Shown here: positions 7,559 to 15,547 of the stretch, piece after piece
Numbering within the stretch: the stretch's first letter is position 1
Layout of the letters: each line of letters opens with the position of its first letter
DNA from: Alphaproteobacteria bacterium
GTDB lineage: Bacteria; Pseudomonadota; Alphaproteobacteria; UBA9655
Reading direction: 5' to 3'
Assembly (NCBI GenBank): GCA_019752515.1
Contig: JAIEMB010000036.1
Span: 1-32,593 of the forward strand
Length of the DNA: 32,593 nt
Position numbers and translations under genes: made by a program
Notes under the pieces: generated by a model
The model's input: the letters and a program-made list of their open reading frames with translations, nothing else
Told to the model about the DNA's origin: nothing
Databases searched by the model: none

Positions 7559-8001
7559 TATTGTTTCATCACTTTCTGCACATAGGTTAATTTATATAAA
7601 GCCGTTCGAGCCCGTTCATAATCTTTACATTCAAATGAAGCAGCTAACTCCTTTACAAGGAGTTCCTTCTCACATTTGAGTTCTTCACTTAAATCTTCCC
7701 CCGCCCCTTGACGTTCATTCCAAGCCATCACCTCTGCCAAAAAAAGTGGTTCGTTGGATAGTAGCTTTATATCTTCGTTTTCTAATAAGAATGTTGCTCG
7801 CAAAAGAGGATCCTTAAGAATGTGGTAGGCTTTATTGACTTCACTTGATCGCTGTACAGCATCCTTTTTTATATCAGAGCTTGCATTGATAAATCGATCA
7901 GGATGGATCTGCTTTTGAGCTTCAAAATAACATTTTTCAACCATCATTAAATCAATGGAGAACGTCTTATTTATGTTAAGAATAGCAAAAGGATCAAACA
8001 T
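7558..8001 (-). CDS. hscB: J-domain co-chaperone HscB
   Basis: Co-chaperone that brings IscU to HscA and stimulates its ATPase. From the ATG at 7999-8001 the protein is 147 residues beginning MFDPFAIL, a typical HscB start. The J-domain HPD is in QIHPDRF, followed by NKAYHILKDPLLRATFLL and a C-terminal helical IscU-binding domain. I chose this start over upstream in-frame ATGs (8037, 8055) because it has a GGAG 9 nt upstream and overlaps iscA by only 8 nt; the longer forms would extend into iscA without homologous residues. It is slightly shorter than the E. coli protein (171). Confidence 0.92.
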   Translation of the reverse strand: MFDPFAILNINKTFSIDLMMVEKCYFEAQKQIHPDRFINASSDIKKDAVQRSSEVNKAYHILKDPLLRATFLLENEDIKLLSNEPLFLAEVMAWNERQGAGEDLSEELKCEKELLVKELAASFECKDYERARTALYKLTYVQKVMKQ

Positions 8002-8329
8002 GGAAAGATTCTCCACATCCGCATCTTCCTTTTTCATTTGGATTCGTGAACACAAAACCTGATGTTAGTTTATCTTCAACGTAATCCATTTGAGACCCCA
8101 TGATAAACATGACTGCTTTTGGATCAATCAAGACCTTTACATCATCGCTTTCAATAATCTCATCGTAAGGTCCTGTCTCATCAGCAAATTCAAGCGTATA
8201 AGAAAGTCCTGTACATCCTTTAGAACGGACCCCAATACGAATCCCAACGGATGGTTTTGCCCTCTTCTCAAGGAGAGTCTTCACCCGCTCTATTGCGCTT
8301 TGTGTTAAGATTAAAACCGGTTGTGCCAT
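7994..8329 (-). CDS. iscA: A-type Fe-S carrier protein IscA
   Basis: Carries Fe-S clusters from IscU to target enzymes. Its 111 residues have the three conserved Cys of the family: one in VRSKGCTGLSYTLEF and two in the C-terminal GRCGCGESF. The start codon follows the iscU stop with no gap (TAA then ATG), so translation is probably coupled. The family is closely related to ErpA and SufA; position between iscU and hscB supports IscA. Confidence 0.94.
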   Translation of the reverse strand: MAQPVLILTQSAIERVKTLLEKRAKPSVGIRIGVRSKGCTGLSYTLEFADETGPYDEIIESDDVKVLIDPKAVMFIMGSQMDYVEDKLTSGFVFTNPNEKGRCGCGESFHV

Positions 8330-8716
8330 TTAAACCGCTTTATGTTTTTGCTTATAGTCCTTAATAGCCGCTCGGATAGCATCTTCAGCTAACATCGAAC
8401 AATGGATCTTCACTGGCGGTAAGGACAAATGTTGAGCAATTTCCGTATTTTTAATCGTACTAGCTTCATCGATTGTTTTCCCCTTAATCCACTCGGTTAC
8501 AAGAGAACTCGACGCAATAGCTGATCCACATCCAAAAGTCTTAAATTTCGCGTCTTCAATGATGCCTCGATCATCCACTTTGATCTGGAGTTTCATCACG
8601 TCTCCACAAGCAGGGGCCCCTACAAGGCCTGTGCCAACAGTAGCATCCTTTGGATCAAGTGCCCCCACGTTTCGAGGATTTTCATAGTGATCAATAACTT
8701 TTTTCGAATAAGCCAT
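8330..8716 (-). CDS. iscU: Fe-S cluster scaffold protein IscU
   Basis: Scaffold on which [2Fe-2S] and [4Fe-4S] clusters are built from sulfur delivered by IscS. At 128 residues it is full length. The three cluster ligands are visible: Cys37 in APACGDVMKL, Cys in KTFGCGSAIASSS and Cys in KIHCSM. The HscA recognition motif LPPVK precedes the third. The SD AGGAG lies 7 nt upstream, in the 15-nt gap after iscS. Confidence 0.96.
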   Translation of the reverse strand: MAYSKKVIDHYENPRNVGALDPKDATVGTGLVGAPACGDVMKLQIKVDDRGIIEDAKFKTFGCGSAIASSSLVTEWIKGKTIDEASTIKNTEIAQHLSLPPVKIHCSMLAEDAIRAAIKDYKQKHKAV

Positions 8717-8731
8717 GTTAGTCTCCTAGAT

Positions 8732-9946
8732 TTAATGTTCTGTCCATTGGATGGATTTTATGTCAATACCTTGGCGGCTCATCTCCCAAAGAGGACTCAT
8801 GTCTCGCAGTCGATTCACTTCCTTAATAATCTTTTCAGCGGCCAGATCAATCTCTTCTTCCGTCGTAAAGCGTCCGAAGCCAAAGCGAATACTTGTATGC
8901 GCCATATCTTCATCAATACCGAGTGCACGAAGAACATAGGAAGGTTCAAGGGACGCTGACGTACACGCTGAGCCAGAAGATACGGCAAGATCCTTAACGC
9001 CCATCATCAGCCCCTCCCCTTCTACATAAGCAAAACTTAAGTTCAGATTGCCCGGAATACGCTTTTCCGAATCTCCATTGATATAAACATCCTCAAGGCT
9101 CGTTGCGATGATATGGTAAAATCGATCACGAAGAGCCTTAAGTCTTATAGTTTCCATTGCCATTTCTGCTTGGGCAATTTTGCACGCTTCACCAAGTCCA
9201 ATGCAAAGTGGCGGAGAAAGTGTTCCCGAACGCATACCGCGCTCTTGACCTCCCCCACTGATGAAAGATTGAAGCCGTACACGTGGTTTACGACGTACAT
9301 AAAGAGCTCCTACACCTTTTGGTCCATAAATCTTATGGCTTGAAAGGCTTAAGAGATCGATATTCATTGCCTCAACATCTATAGGGATTTTCCCAACGGC
9401 TTGTGCTGCATCTGTGTGAAAGAATATATTCCTTTCCCGACAAATTTTTCCAATCTCAGCCAAGGGTTGAATCACTCCAATTTCATTGTTTACGGCCATA
9501 ATAGAAACCAAAATCGTACGATCCGTAAGGCTCTCTTTCAAAACATTTAAGTCAATGATTCCATTGGGTTGAACAGGAAGATAGGTAACTTTAAATCCTT
9601 CCTGCTCTAAATGACGGCAGCTATCGAGCACACATTTGTGTTCAGTAGCGCATGTGACAATGTGATCCTTTTGAGCCTTGTAAAAATGCGCAACGCCTTT
9701 AATGGCTAAGTTATTTGATTCAGTTGCCCCACTTGTAAAGATTACCTCTCGAGGATCTGCCTTGATAAGAGTTGCAATTTGACTACGTGCTTTCTCAACA
9801 GCTTCTTCAGCTCGCCAACCATAAGCATGGCTACGAGAATGAGGATTACCAAATTCTTCTGTAAAATAAGGTAACATTACTTTTAATACTCTTGGATCAC
9901 AGGGAGTTGTGGACTGATAATCCAAATAAATAGGCCGAGTTACCAT
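8732..9946 (-). CDS. iscS: Cysteine desulfurase IscS
   Basis: PLP enzyme converting cysteine to alanine plus enzyme-bound persulfide, the sulfur source for IscU and tRNA thiolation. From ATG 9944-9946 it has 404 residues, the usual IscS length. It shows [25 protein letters not shown] with the His that stacks on PLP, the PLP Lys in [12 protein letters not shown], and the active-site Cys loop [21 protein letters not shown]. The C-terminus SIQWTEH matches the conserved IscS tail. The start is fixed by a perfect AAGGAGG 7 nt upstream and a 1-nt overlap with the preceding stop (TGATG); an upstream in-frame ATG at 9991 is rejected. Confidence 0.96.
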   Translation of the reverse strand: MVTRPIYLDYQSTTPCDPRVLKVMLPYFTEEFGNPHSRSHAYGWRAEEAVEKARSQIATLIKADPREVIFTSGATESNNLAIKGVAHFYKAQKDHIVTCATEHKCVLDSCRHLEQEGFKVTYLPVQPNGIIDLNVLKESLTDRTILVSIMAVNNEIGVIQPLAEIGKICRERNIFFHTDAAQAVGKIPIDVEAMNIDLLSLSSHKIYGPKGVGALYVRRKPRVRLQSFISGGGQERGMRSGTLSPPLCIGLGEACKIAQAEMAMETIRLKALRDRFYHIIATSLEDVYINGDSEKRIPGNLNLSFAYVEGEGLMMGVKDLAVSSGSACTSASLEPSYVLRALGIDEDMAHTSIRFGFGRFTTEEEIDLAAEKIIKEVNRLRDMSPLWEMSRQGIDIKSIQWTEH

Positions 9947-11028
9947 CAGATGGCCTCCTTCATATTTTGGGTAGTGTAAATCTCTTGCCAAGCTTGAATA
10001 AAAGCATCTACGTCAGCTTCTGTTGTTTTCCATCCCATACTAATGCGGATGGCACATTTGGCCTCCTCAGGCGGAATCCCCATCGCAAGAAGAACATGAG
10101 AGGTTTTCATTTTTCCTGAAGAGCAAGCAGACCCTGCACTAACAGCAATATTCTTTAAATCAAATGCCATTACTTGAAATTCTGCCGTTACACCTTGCAT
10201 ACCAATACAGGAAACATGTGAAATGCGAGGACTGTTCTTACCGTAGATTGTAGCTTGGGCCAGTGATGCTTCCAGTCTCTGTTGAACCTTGCTCAAAGCA
10301 TAAGGGTCATCCTGTAGGGCTTCTTTCAGCGCTGCAGCAAAGCCAAGAATAAGAGGAGCTGATAGTGTTCCTGAGCGCATCCCAAATTCTTGTCCACCTC
10401 CAGGAATAAGGGGTTTGAGCTGGATATCTTCCTTCATGAGCAAGGCTCCCACACCTGTAGGCCCACCACATTTGTGGGAGGACAGAGTCATTAAATCAAC
10501 GCCTAACTCTTCAAAGGAAAAAGGAATATGGCCCAGGGCTTGACTTGCATCTGTGTGGATCTTCCACCCTTTCGCATGGGCTATTTTTGCAACCTTTTGA
10601 ATAGGCTGGATCACACCTGTTTCATTGTTTACCAACATAAGTGAAAGAAGACCTGGAGACTTAAAGGATGAGAGAAGTATCTCCAGCTGTTCAAGATCTA
10701 TAAGACCTTCTTTTGTCACTGGAACGATATGAGGTGTAGGAGCGCCTTTAAGAACTGAGTCGTGCTCAATAGCTGAAACAAGAAGAGGGATAGATCCAAG
10801 GCCTGAAAGAGCAAGTGTATTCGCTTCCGTTCCTCCACTCGTAAACACTAATCGCTTTGCATGTGTCATTGCGAGAATATCTTTTCGCGCACCCTCAACT
10901 GAAGATCTTAATTTTCGACCCAAAGTATGAGGAGAAGAGGCATTCCCAACACTGTCTAGAACACTTAACATGGCTTCTTTGGCACTTGGCCTCAAAGGAA
11001 CAGACGCATTATAATCTAAATATATCAT
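9946..11028 (-). CDS. Second NifS/IscS-type cysteine desulfurase
   Basis: Class V aminotransferase-fold PLP enzyme, 360 residues from the ATG at 11026-11028, which overlaps the iscR stop as ATGA. Catalytic features are intact: [13 protein letters not shown], the His in AIEHDSVL, the PLP Lys in [15 protein letters not shown], and the Cys loop [17 protein letters not shown]. It is shorter than IscS and lacks its C-terminal tail. A desulfurase-like gene between iscR and iscS is also known from Rickettsia. It may serve another acceptor or be a backup; the sequence does not decide. An alternative ATG at 11046 lacks an SD. Confidence 0.9.
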   Translation of the reverse strand: MIYLDYNASVPLRPSAKEAMLSVLDSVGNASSPHTLGRKLRSSVEGARKDILAMTHAKRLVFTSGGTEANTLALSGLGSIPLLVSAIEHDSVLKGAPTPHIVPVTKEGLIDLEQLEILLSSFKSPGLLSLMLVNNETGVIQPIQKVAKIAHAKGWKIHTDASQALGHIPFSFEELGVDLMTLSSHKCGGPTGVGALLMKEDIQLKPLIPGGGQEFGMRSGTLSAPLILGFAAALKEALQDDPYALSKVQQRLEASLAQATIYGKNSPRISHVSCIGMQGVTAEFQVMAFDLKNIAVSAGSACSSGKMKTSHVLLAMGIPPEEAKCAIRISMGWKTTEADVDAFIQAWQEIYTTQNMKEAI

Positions 11029-11441
11029 GTAAGCCGCCGTTGACATACATCAGCTAAGGAAATGCCGTTCAAATATTGCTGCATTTGACGTCCGAGTCCG
11101 GCCCAAAGCGCATGGGTTAAGCATTGACCTTTTGTTCCAAGACAGCCCAGCTCAGATTCTTCCTTACAACGGGTCGTTTCAATAGGTTCGCCAATGGCTT
11201 CTAGTATTTCAGAAATACGTATGGAAGCTGCTTCTTTCGCAAGAGTATATCCGCCCTGATGACCACGCGTACTCATCACAAACCCTTTTTGCCGAAGTTT
11301 CAAAAACAATTGTTCTAAGTAAGAAATGGGTAAAGCCTGACGTTCAGCAATTTCCGTAAGAGATAGGGGTTTCCCTTCACTATAAAAGGCCAAATCCACC
11401 ATCGCCATAACTGCATAGCGTCCCTTTGTTCCCAACTTCAT
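11025..11441 (-). CDS. iscR: Rrf2-family Fe-S regulator IscR
   Basis: Cluster-sensing repressor of the isc operon, 138 residues. The N-terminal winged helix (about 1-65) begins MKLGTKGRYAVMAMVDLA and has the recognition region ISYLEQLFLKLRQKGFV and TRGHQGGYTLA. The cluster ligands are three Cys (C-x7-C-x6-C in the ETTRCKE..GCLG..GQC region) followed by the His at +3. The first gene of the operon, it has GAAGGA upstream. An excellent IscR type 1 operator lies over its promoter, so autoregulation is expected. RirA-type Rrf2 proteins are the main alternative, but operator and context favour IscR. Confidence 0.94.
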   Translation of the reverse strand: MKLGTKGRYAVMAMVDLAFYSEGKPLSLTEIAERQALPISYLEQLFLKLRQKGFVMSTRGHQGGYTLAKEAASIRISEILEAIGEPIETTRCKEESELGCLGTKGQCLTHALWAGLGRQMQQYLNGISLADVCQRRLT

Positions 11442-11472
11442 CAGGCAATTCCTTCAACTATTCAATCATTAT

Positions 11473-11501
11473 CTTTTACGATTCCTGACTAATTTAGTCA
11501 A
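11473..11501 (-). promoter_or_regulatory. Promoter of the isc operon
   Basis: On the minus strand, TTGACT (11496-11501) and TAAAAG (11473-11478) are 17 bp apart, about 32 nt upstream of the iscR ATG. The -35 lies inside the IscR operator, so bound IscR would block polymerase, as in E. coli. The -10 match is weak. Confidence 0.55.
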
Positions 11502-11505
11502 GTAT
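11481..11505 (-). promoter_or_regulatory. IscR type 1 operator
   Basis: The 25-bp site has GACTAATTTAGTC as its core with flanks ATTCCT and AAGTAT. Against the E. coli type 1 consensus (ATASYYGACTRWWWYAGTCRRSTAT) I count 24 of 25 matching positions, the third base being the exception. It overlaps the -35 of iscR. [2Fe-2S]-IscR binding here would repress the operon when clusters are plentiful. The match is read directly; regulation is inferred from the family. Confidence 0.85.
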
Positions 11506-11661
11506 GATGAGACGAGTTAAACTCATTAACAAAAGATATGCGTCATGCTAGCTGAGTCAAGCTTTACCTAGTGAAGATACACAATAACATTCGGAAATTG
11601 CTTTAAATTATGATTTAACAAAGAAGTGGCTTATGCGCAAACTAGAAAAGTCAAAAATAAT

Positions 11662-11982
11662 TTAGTATTTTTTAGAATAGTGTTTCTCACCCCAAAGCAA
11701 AAAAACGCCAACAATAGGAAGAAGAGAATTTATCCAAAATAGAGTGTCAATACTTAAAGAAGCTTGTTCCCTATATATAAGATGATGCATAAGTGTTGCA
11801 CCAGCAGTTCCCCACCGTACAAGAATAGCGATGAGAACTATACCTGTTTTTAAAAAAAAGTTAGCAAAAGCAACCACACATCCAACAATGCCTATAGCTA
11901 ATATAGGTAAGTCAAAAGAAGCTTAGGTGTCACTAGTCCATCCTAAATAAGTTCTTAAAAAGCCATAAAAGATATTATGCAT
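11662..11982 (-). pseudogene. Small membrane-protein gene interrupted by an in-frame stop
   Basis: From an ATG at 11980-11982 the frame reads 19 codons (MHNIFYGFLRTYLGWTSDT), hits TAA at 11923-11925, then continues open to 11662. The second part encodes DLPILAIGIVGCVVAFANFF, a second hydrophobic helix, a middle hydrophilic loop, and a third helix before the WGEKHYSKKY end. The part after the stop has only a GTG at 11877 and no SD, and its first hydrophobic helix begins before that GTG, suggesting that the true start was lost. I do not recognise the family. It may be a decaying gene, or a shorter real protein starting at GTG 11877 (71 residues). No promoter or SD supports either. Confidence 0.35.
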
Positions 11983-12173
11983 AGCAAAATCATAAAGAAA
12001 TGAAATTCTAATATTAAAAACATAAAGTAAGTAAGAAATATTTAAAAAATGTATATATATTTCTCTTGTTTTTTTAATAAAAACTAAATTATACTAATAA
12101 GAAGCCAAATAAGAAAAAAACTGAACATGTAGTTGTTAACGACCGCTGATACGATTGCAGCCATATTCTTACT

Positions 12174-12725
12174 CTATCTTATCACTTGCAAAATACGAGC
12201 TTCACGTCCTCGTTCAGAACTAGATACTTTTATTCGAACGCGAACTCCAGGCTCCAGGGATTCATAACCTGCTGCACGTAAAACTGAGGCGTGTAAGAAA
12301 ACATCTCTGCCACCATCATCTGGATAAACAAAACCAAATCCCTTTAAAGGATTAAACCATTTTACCTCACCCTCAATCTCTTCTAGAGCTTCAGGATCAA
12401 AATTTGGAGAACGAGGCCCTAAAAATGCAGGCGAAAATCTAGGCTCCCTCGGCGCAAATTTTACTTCTAAAACCCTTAAAACTTGACGTCCTCTTCGACC
12501 AGGACCAATGTCACAGACAATACTATCACCTTCCTCAACGCGCCTACACCCTGCTGCATCTAAGACGGAAAAATGCATAAATATATCTGCTGATTCATCA
12601 TCTGGTACTAAAAACCCATATCCTTTCTCAGGATTGTACCATTTTACTTTAGATTCAATTCTTTCAATTTCATCTTCGGATTCAAAATTCTCGAGTTCAT
12701 CACTAGTAACGGATTGATTTATCAT
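12174..12725 (-). CDS. Double cold-shock-domain protein
   Basis: RNA/ssDNA-binding protein with two cold-shock domains. The first covers roughly residues 25-90 (VKWYNPEKGYGFLVPDD, RNP2-like ADIFMHFSVL), the second roughly 115-183 (VKWFNPLKGFGFVYPDD, DVFLHASVL). They are joined by a Pro/Arg linker and preceded by an acidic N-terminus. Tandem CSD proteins of this size are common in alphaproteobacteria. I start at ATG 12725 with GGGGAT 9 nt upstream; the frame also allows a TTG at 12740. AT-rich DNA with inverted repeats lies upstream. Likely role: RNA chaperone or stress/translation regulator. Confidence 0.88.
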   Translation of the reverse strand: MINQSVTSDELENFESEDEIERIESKVKWYNPEKGYGFLVPDDESADIFMHFSVLDAAGCRRVEEGDSIVCDIGPGRRGRQVLRVLEVKFAPREPRFSPAFLGPRSPNFDPEALEEIEGEVKWFNPLKGFGFVYPDDGGRDVFLHASVLRAAGYESLEPGVRVRIKVSSSERGREARILQVIR

Positions 12726-13008
12726 TTTTACTATCCCCAATCAAATATACTGAAATATATGCCCTTTTCTTTTAAGAAAATCAAGAAATTACGAGATATG
12801 CATTGCCCCCTTTTTTTACAGAGTTGCAAAAATATCACGCAAGTTTCTTTATTCTCCCTGTTGTTTCAAACTATATCATATTTTCTACCCCCAGCCAATA
12901 AAATATAATTATAACTCTAGCGAGAAAGCTCTTTACAACATATGTATGTTTTTTCCCTCTTGCATTCTTCTTTTCTATTTAAAATTTTATAGTGTTTATT
13001 CCGATGGT

Positions 13009-13045
13009 TATCCAAAACTCTTAAGAAAGAGTAAAAATTTGGATA
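13009..13045. repeat. Interrupted inverted repeat (14-bp stem)
   Basis: TATCCAAA followed directly by ACTCTT (13009-13022), a 4-nt AAGA turn, then AAGAGT (13027-13032), an A5 bulge and TTTGGATA (13038-13045). Eight plus six base pairs form an extended cruciform or RNA hairpin. No U-tract follows on either strand, so it is not a standard terminator. Confidence 0.6.
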
Positions 13046-13086
13046 CCTCTTTCATAAATATGTGATAATATATCTGAGAATCAAAC

Positions 13087-13102
13087 TCATGAGATATCAT
13101 GA
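13087..13102. repeat. Paired TCATGA palindromes (possible operator)
   Basis: TCATGA-GATA-TCATGA: two identical self-complementary hexamers separated by 4 bp, about 100 bp upstream of the coiled-coil gene at 13201. The symmetry suits a dimeric regulator; no protein is assigned. Confidence 0.35.
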
Positions 13103-13200
13103 TGAAGAAACATTCCCAACAGTTATAAAAATGCAATGATGCTAAAAGGTGTGAATGGCTAGTTATAATGTTGAATCAAGTTTTAACCAGCGAGGGTCAT

Positions 13201-13527
13201 ATGACAGTTAAAGATACTGTAAAAAAAACTATTTGTAAGCTTGAATCATTATGCGAAACCTATGAAAACGACTCACTAGACGAACTTAATGATCTCGAGG
13301 AAACTGTTATTCACTTGAGCCACGAAGTTCAAAACCTTGACCTCGCCTCAGACCAAAAATTAAAAACAGATTTAGGAACCTTACAAAGTGCCCTGGTTAA
13401 GTTATCATCTGTTTTAAGAGAGCAGCAGGGTAAACTTGATCGACAAGTCAATGAAATTCATCTCCATCAACAAGCTTTACTTGCCTATGCAAGCGTCGCA
13501 AATAACAATCTTGGATCTTTAGCTTAA
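13201..13527 (+). CDS. Small coiled-coil protein of unknown function
   Basis: 108 residues from ATG 13201, which has GAGG 5 nt upstream; an earlier in-frame ATG at 13168 lacks an SD. No signal peptide or membrane segment is seen. Nearly the whole chain is predicted helical with heptad-like spacing: LESLCETY.., LEETVIHLSHEVQNL, LGTLQSALVKLSSVLREQQGKLDRQVNEIHLHQQALLAYA. Size and the C-terminal helix loosely recall FlgN-type flagellar export chaperones, but there are no flagellar genes nearby and I would not assign it. It converges on the Smr gene with 16 bp between stops. Confidence 0.7.
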   Translation: MTVKDTVKKTICKLESLCETYENDSLDELNDLEETVIHLSHEVQNLDLASDQKLKTDLGTLQSALVKLSSVLREQQGKLDRQVNEIHLHQQALLAYASVANNNLGSLA

Positions 13528-13543
13528 CGCAGACTTTAAATAT

Positions 13544-14053
13544 TTATTTTCTGAGTCGTTTGATTCCTATATAAAATGCACCCTGTCCTCCATCACAAGA
13601 CTTGGCAGGATGGTGGAGGATAGATACGAAATTCCTTATGGGGGGCTCTTCAACCCAACGAGGCAGATAGTGACGTAGTGTATTTTGTGAACTCAGAGCT
13701 CCCTTTCCTGTTATAATAAGAACGGTTTTGAATCCTTTTTTTTGAGCATGTTGTAAAAACCCTTCTAAGGCTATATGCCCTTCTTCAAGGGTCATCCCAT
13801 GCAAATCAAGACGAGCATCAATTATAATGTGACGAAGTTCCTTCCTACCGAATTTATGTAATGGAACCATCGGTAGTGTTCCAATTGTTCTTCTCTCTAT
13901 TTTTCGCGCTACGGGGCACTGAACTTGAAGCTGCTTTTTAGGGTGTTCTATTGGAGAAGAAAGAGTTTTCTTCTGTTCTATAGAAAGAGGTTTTACACCC
14001 TTCATTTCATTTTGCCAAAGATGCATCTCTTCAGGCGTTATTTTACGCTTCAT
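13544..14053 (-). CDS. Smr-domain protein
   Basis: 169 residues with a C-terminal Smr (small MutS-related) domain from about residue 78. The LDLHGMTLEEGH signature, LIITGKG near residue 115 and the closing GGQGAFYIGIKR are present. Such domains are nucleases acting on structured or mismatched DNA or on RNA; alphaproteobacterial stand-alone forms are mostly uncharacterised. The N-terminal third is basic and probably disordered. Its ATG overlaps the preceding DUF1284 stop (ATGA), so it is the last gene of a coupled trio with bioY. Confidence 0.88.
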   Translation of the reverse strand: MKRKITPEEMHLWQNEMKGVKPLSIEQKKTLSSPIEHPKKQLQVQCPVARKIERRTIGTLPMVPLHKFGRKELRHIIIDARLDLHGMTLEEGHIALEGFLQHAQKKGFKTVLIITGKGALSSQNTLRHYLPRWVEEPPIRNFVSILHHPAKSCDGGQGAFYIGIKRLRK

Positions 14054-14457
14054 AGAATATTATCATGAAGTTTTTCTAAGGCTTCCTCACACACACCCAA
14101 GGCTTTCCACTGACAACCTTCGCACGCTTGATGAAAAGCATCCAGTGTCATTCTCTTCTTTATACGTGCTTTACCTTTGGCCCAAGTCAGAATCTCTCCC
14201 GGACTTAGGTCTAAAACCTTCGCATGTCGTTTATCAAGGGCTTGAATTTTACTTTCCGTCTTACACCGTCCAGCTTCATTGTGAGGACATGCTTTACAAA
14301 TAGAGTCAACCCCCTCCACAATCTCAATAGGAAGCTCTTCATCCTTATGAAGAGCTTCCACAATTTGAACATAATTTTTAATAAAAGGGGGGGAATATCC
14401 TCTGCCCTGAAACCCAAGAGTACACAAGAAATGGTGAGGCCGAAAAGATACTTTCAT
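14050..14457 (-). CDS. DUF1284 cysteine-rich protein
   Basis: 135 residues from the ATG at 14455-14457, which overlaps the bioY stop as ATGA. It begins MKVSFRPHHFLCTLGFQGRGYS, the hallmark of DUF1284. It has two Cys clusters, SICKACPHNEAGRC and HQACEGCQWKALGVC. The spacing suggests binding of Zn or an Fe-S cluster. The family function is unknown. Upstream in-frame ATG 14496 would extend it into bioY without conserved residues. Translational coupling to bioY and smr hints at co-expression but gives no biochemical role. Confidence 0.85.
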   Translation of the reverse strand: MKVSFRPHHFLCTLGFQGRGYSPPFIKNYVQIVEALHKDEELPIEIVEGVDSICKACPHNEAGRCKTESKIQALDKRHAKVLDLSPGEILTWAKGKARIKKRMTLDAFHQACEGCQWKALGVCEEALEKLHDNIL

Positions 14458-15002
14458 TGGCCCCGATATTGGCGAACAAGCTGGAGAACGGTGCACAAAA
14501 GCGCTCCCTTAATAACCCCTGGTAAAATGAAGGGCATGACACCATAAGCTATAGCGTCAGAAAAACCAATCAGAGCGGCTAACCATGCGACACCTAAAGT
14601 GTATAAAAGAAGTGTTCCTATCAAACATAAGAGCGCATCAGATATCCAGGAATTTAGAGAAAACCTTTCTCGGAAAAATGCCATAAGATAGGCTGAAAGG
14701 GCGAAACCAACCAAATACCCTCCTGTTGGCCCTGCAAAGTAGCCTATTCCCCCTTTAAACCCTGCTAAAAGAGGAAATCCAATCGCAATAAGACCATACC
14801 ATAGTAAAATTGACTCAAGTGCATGCCGAGATGAATACGTTAAACCAATAAGCATAACTGCTACAGTTTGTAAGGTAATAGGAACGGGCTCGAGAGGTAT
14901 TTCAATTTGGGAAGCCGCAAACAGAAGCAGCACACCCCCAAAAACAACTAAAAGTTCGTTCCACAAGGTAGATTTTAACCTGATAGCCGAAAGAACTTGC
15001 AT
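14454..15002 (-). CDS. bioY: Biotin transporter substrate-binding component BioY
   Basis: Integral membrane S-component that captures biotin, 182 residues with about six hydrophobic segments. The BioY signature is clear: PLEPVPITLQTVAVMLIGLTYSSRHA, then GYFAGPTGGYLVGF. The SD AAAGGAG lies 7 nt upstream. No energising EcfA or EcfT gene is adjacent, so it either works alone, as reported for some bacteria, or shares a module encoded elsewhere. No biotin-synthesis gene is in the window, consistent with dependence on imported biotin. Downstream genes overlap it (ATGA). Confidence 0.92.
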   Translation of the reverse strand: MQVLSAIRLKSTLWNELLVVFGGVLLLFAASQIEIPLEPVPITLQTVAVMLIGLTYSSRHALESILLWYGLIAIGFPLLAGFKGGIGYFAGPTGGYLVGFALSAYLMAFFRERFSLNSWISDALLCLIGTLLLYTLGVAWLAALIGFSDAIAYGVMPFILPGVIKGALLCTVLQLVRQYRGQ

Positions 15003-15064
15003 CTCTCTTCTCCTTTTCTATTATCACATAGCCACTTTATTTTCTGGCTAAAGTAGATATCCTG

Positions 15065-15547
15065 TCATAGCTTATTTTGATGGGCAAGCCTATTTATTAT
15101 GTCGTCAGTACTTCCTCGGCTATGGGCTGAATTTTTAGCCGCCACAAATGTTCCTAAAATTTCTTCTTTTGAAATATCGGGATAATACCGTGCCTTCGTC
15201 TTTTGGTCATTCAAATCTTTTGCCCACCGTTGGATATGTTTAACAGCTTGAACAGGACGATAGGCATCCTGTACTTGAAGGCAAAGTCCTTGCTTTTTCA
15301 TAGCGTTTTGAACTTTTTTTAAGGCAGGAGCCGTTTCTTTTGTGCAAATAGCCCGACCTCGTTCATAACCATCCGCTTCTATACCGAGGATATTCTCAGA
15401 GGTCGCGAATTCTATTTTTTGATCAATTGTAGGGTCAATTTCTTCAAGGTAGACAAACCCCTTAGGGAGGGGAGTTACCACATGTGAAATCAGAGGAGTC
15501 TGAGATCCTAAGAGCATAAGAAATGACAAAATCAGAAGTTTTTTCAT
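15065..15547 (-). pseudogene. C-terminally truncated D-Ala-D-Ala dipeptidase (VanX/DdpX, M15D)
   Basis: 160 residues with a signal peptide (1-21) and the N-terminal two thirds of a VanX-type zinc dipeptidase. Seen are GFVYLEEIDPTI, the region around YERGRAICTKE, DAYRPVQAVKHIQRWAKD, and the zinc motif SAHSRGSTDD, whose H142 and D149 would bind Zn. Full-length proteins continue about 60 residues to the catalytic Glu and third Zn-ligand His (ExxWH region). Here the frame ends 11 residues after the motif, and the 62 bp before bioY hold no remainder. Without these residues it should be inactive. The ATG directly follows the aldo/keto reductase stop (TAGATG). Confidence 0.75.

Larger units (their letters stand above)
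12726..13200. other. Long AT-rich intergenic region with inverted repeats
   Basis: 475 bp between divergent genes for the double cold-shock protein and a coiled-coil protein. I find no supported ORF or RNA gene. It is strongly T- and A-rich and contains two dyads (13009-13045 and 13087-13102) that may be operators, or structured 5' UTR for either neighbour. Long leaders are common upstream of cold-shock genes, but I cannot identify a known motif. Confidence 0.5.
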
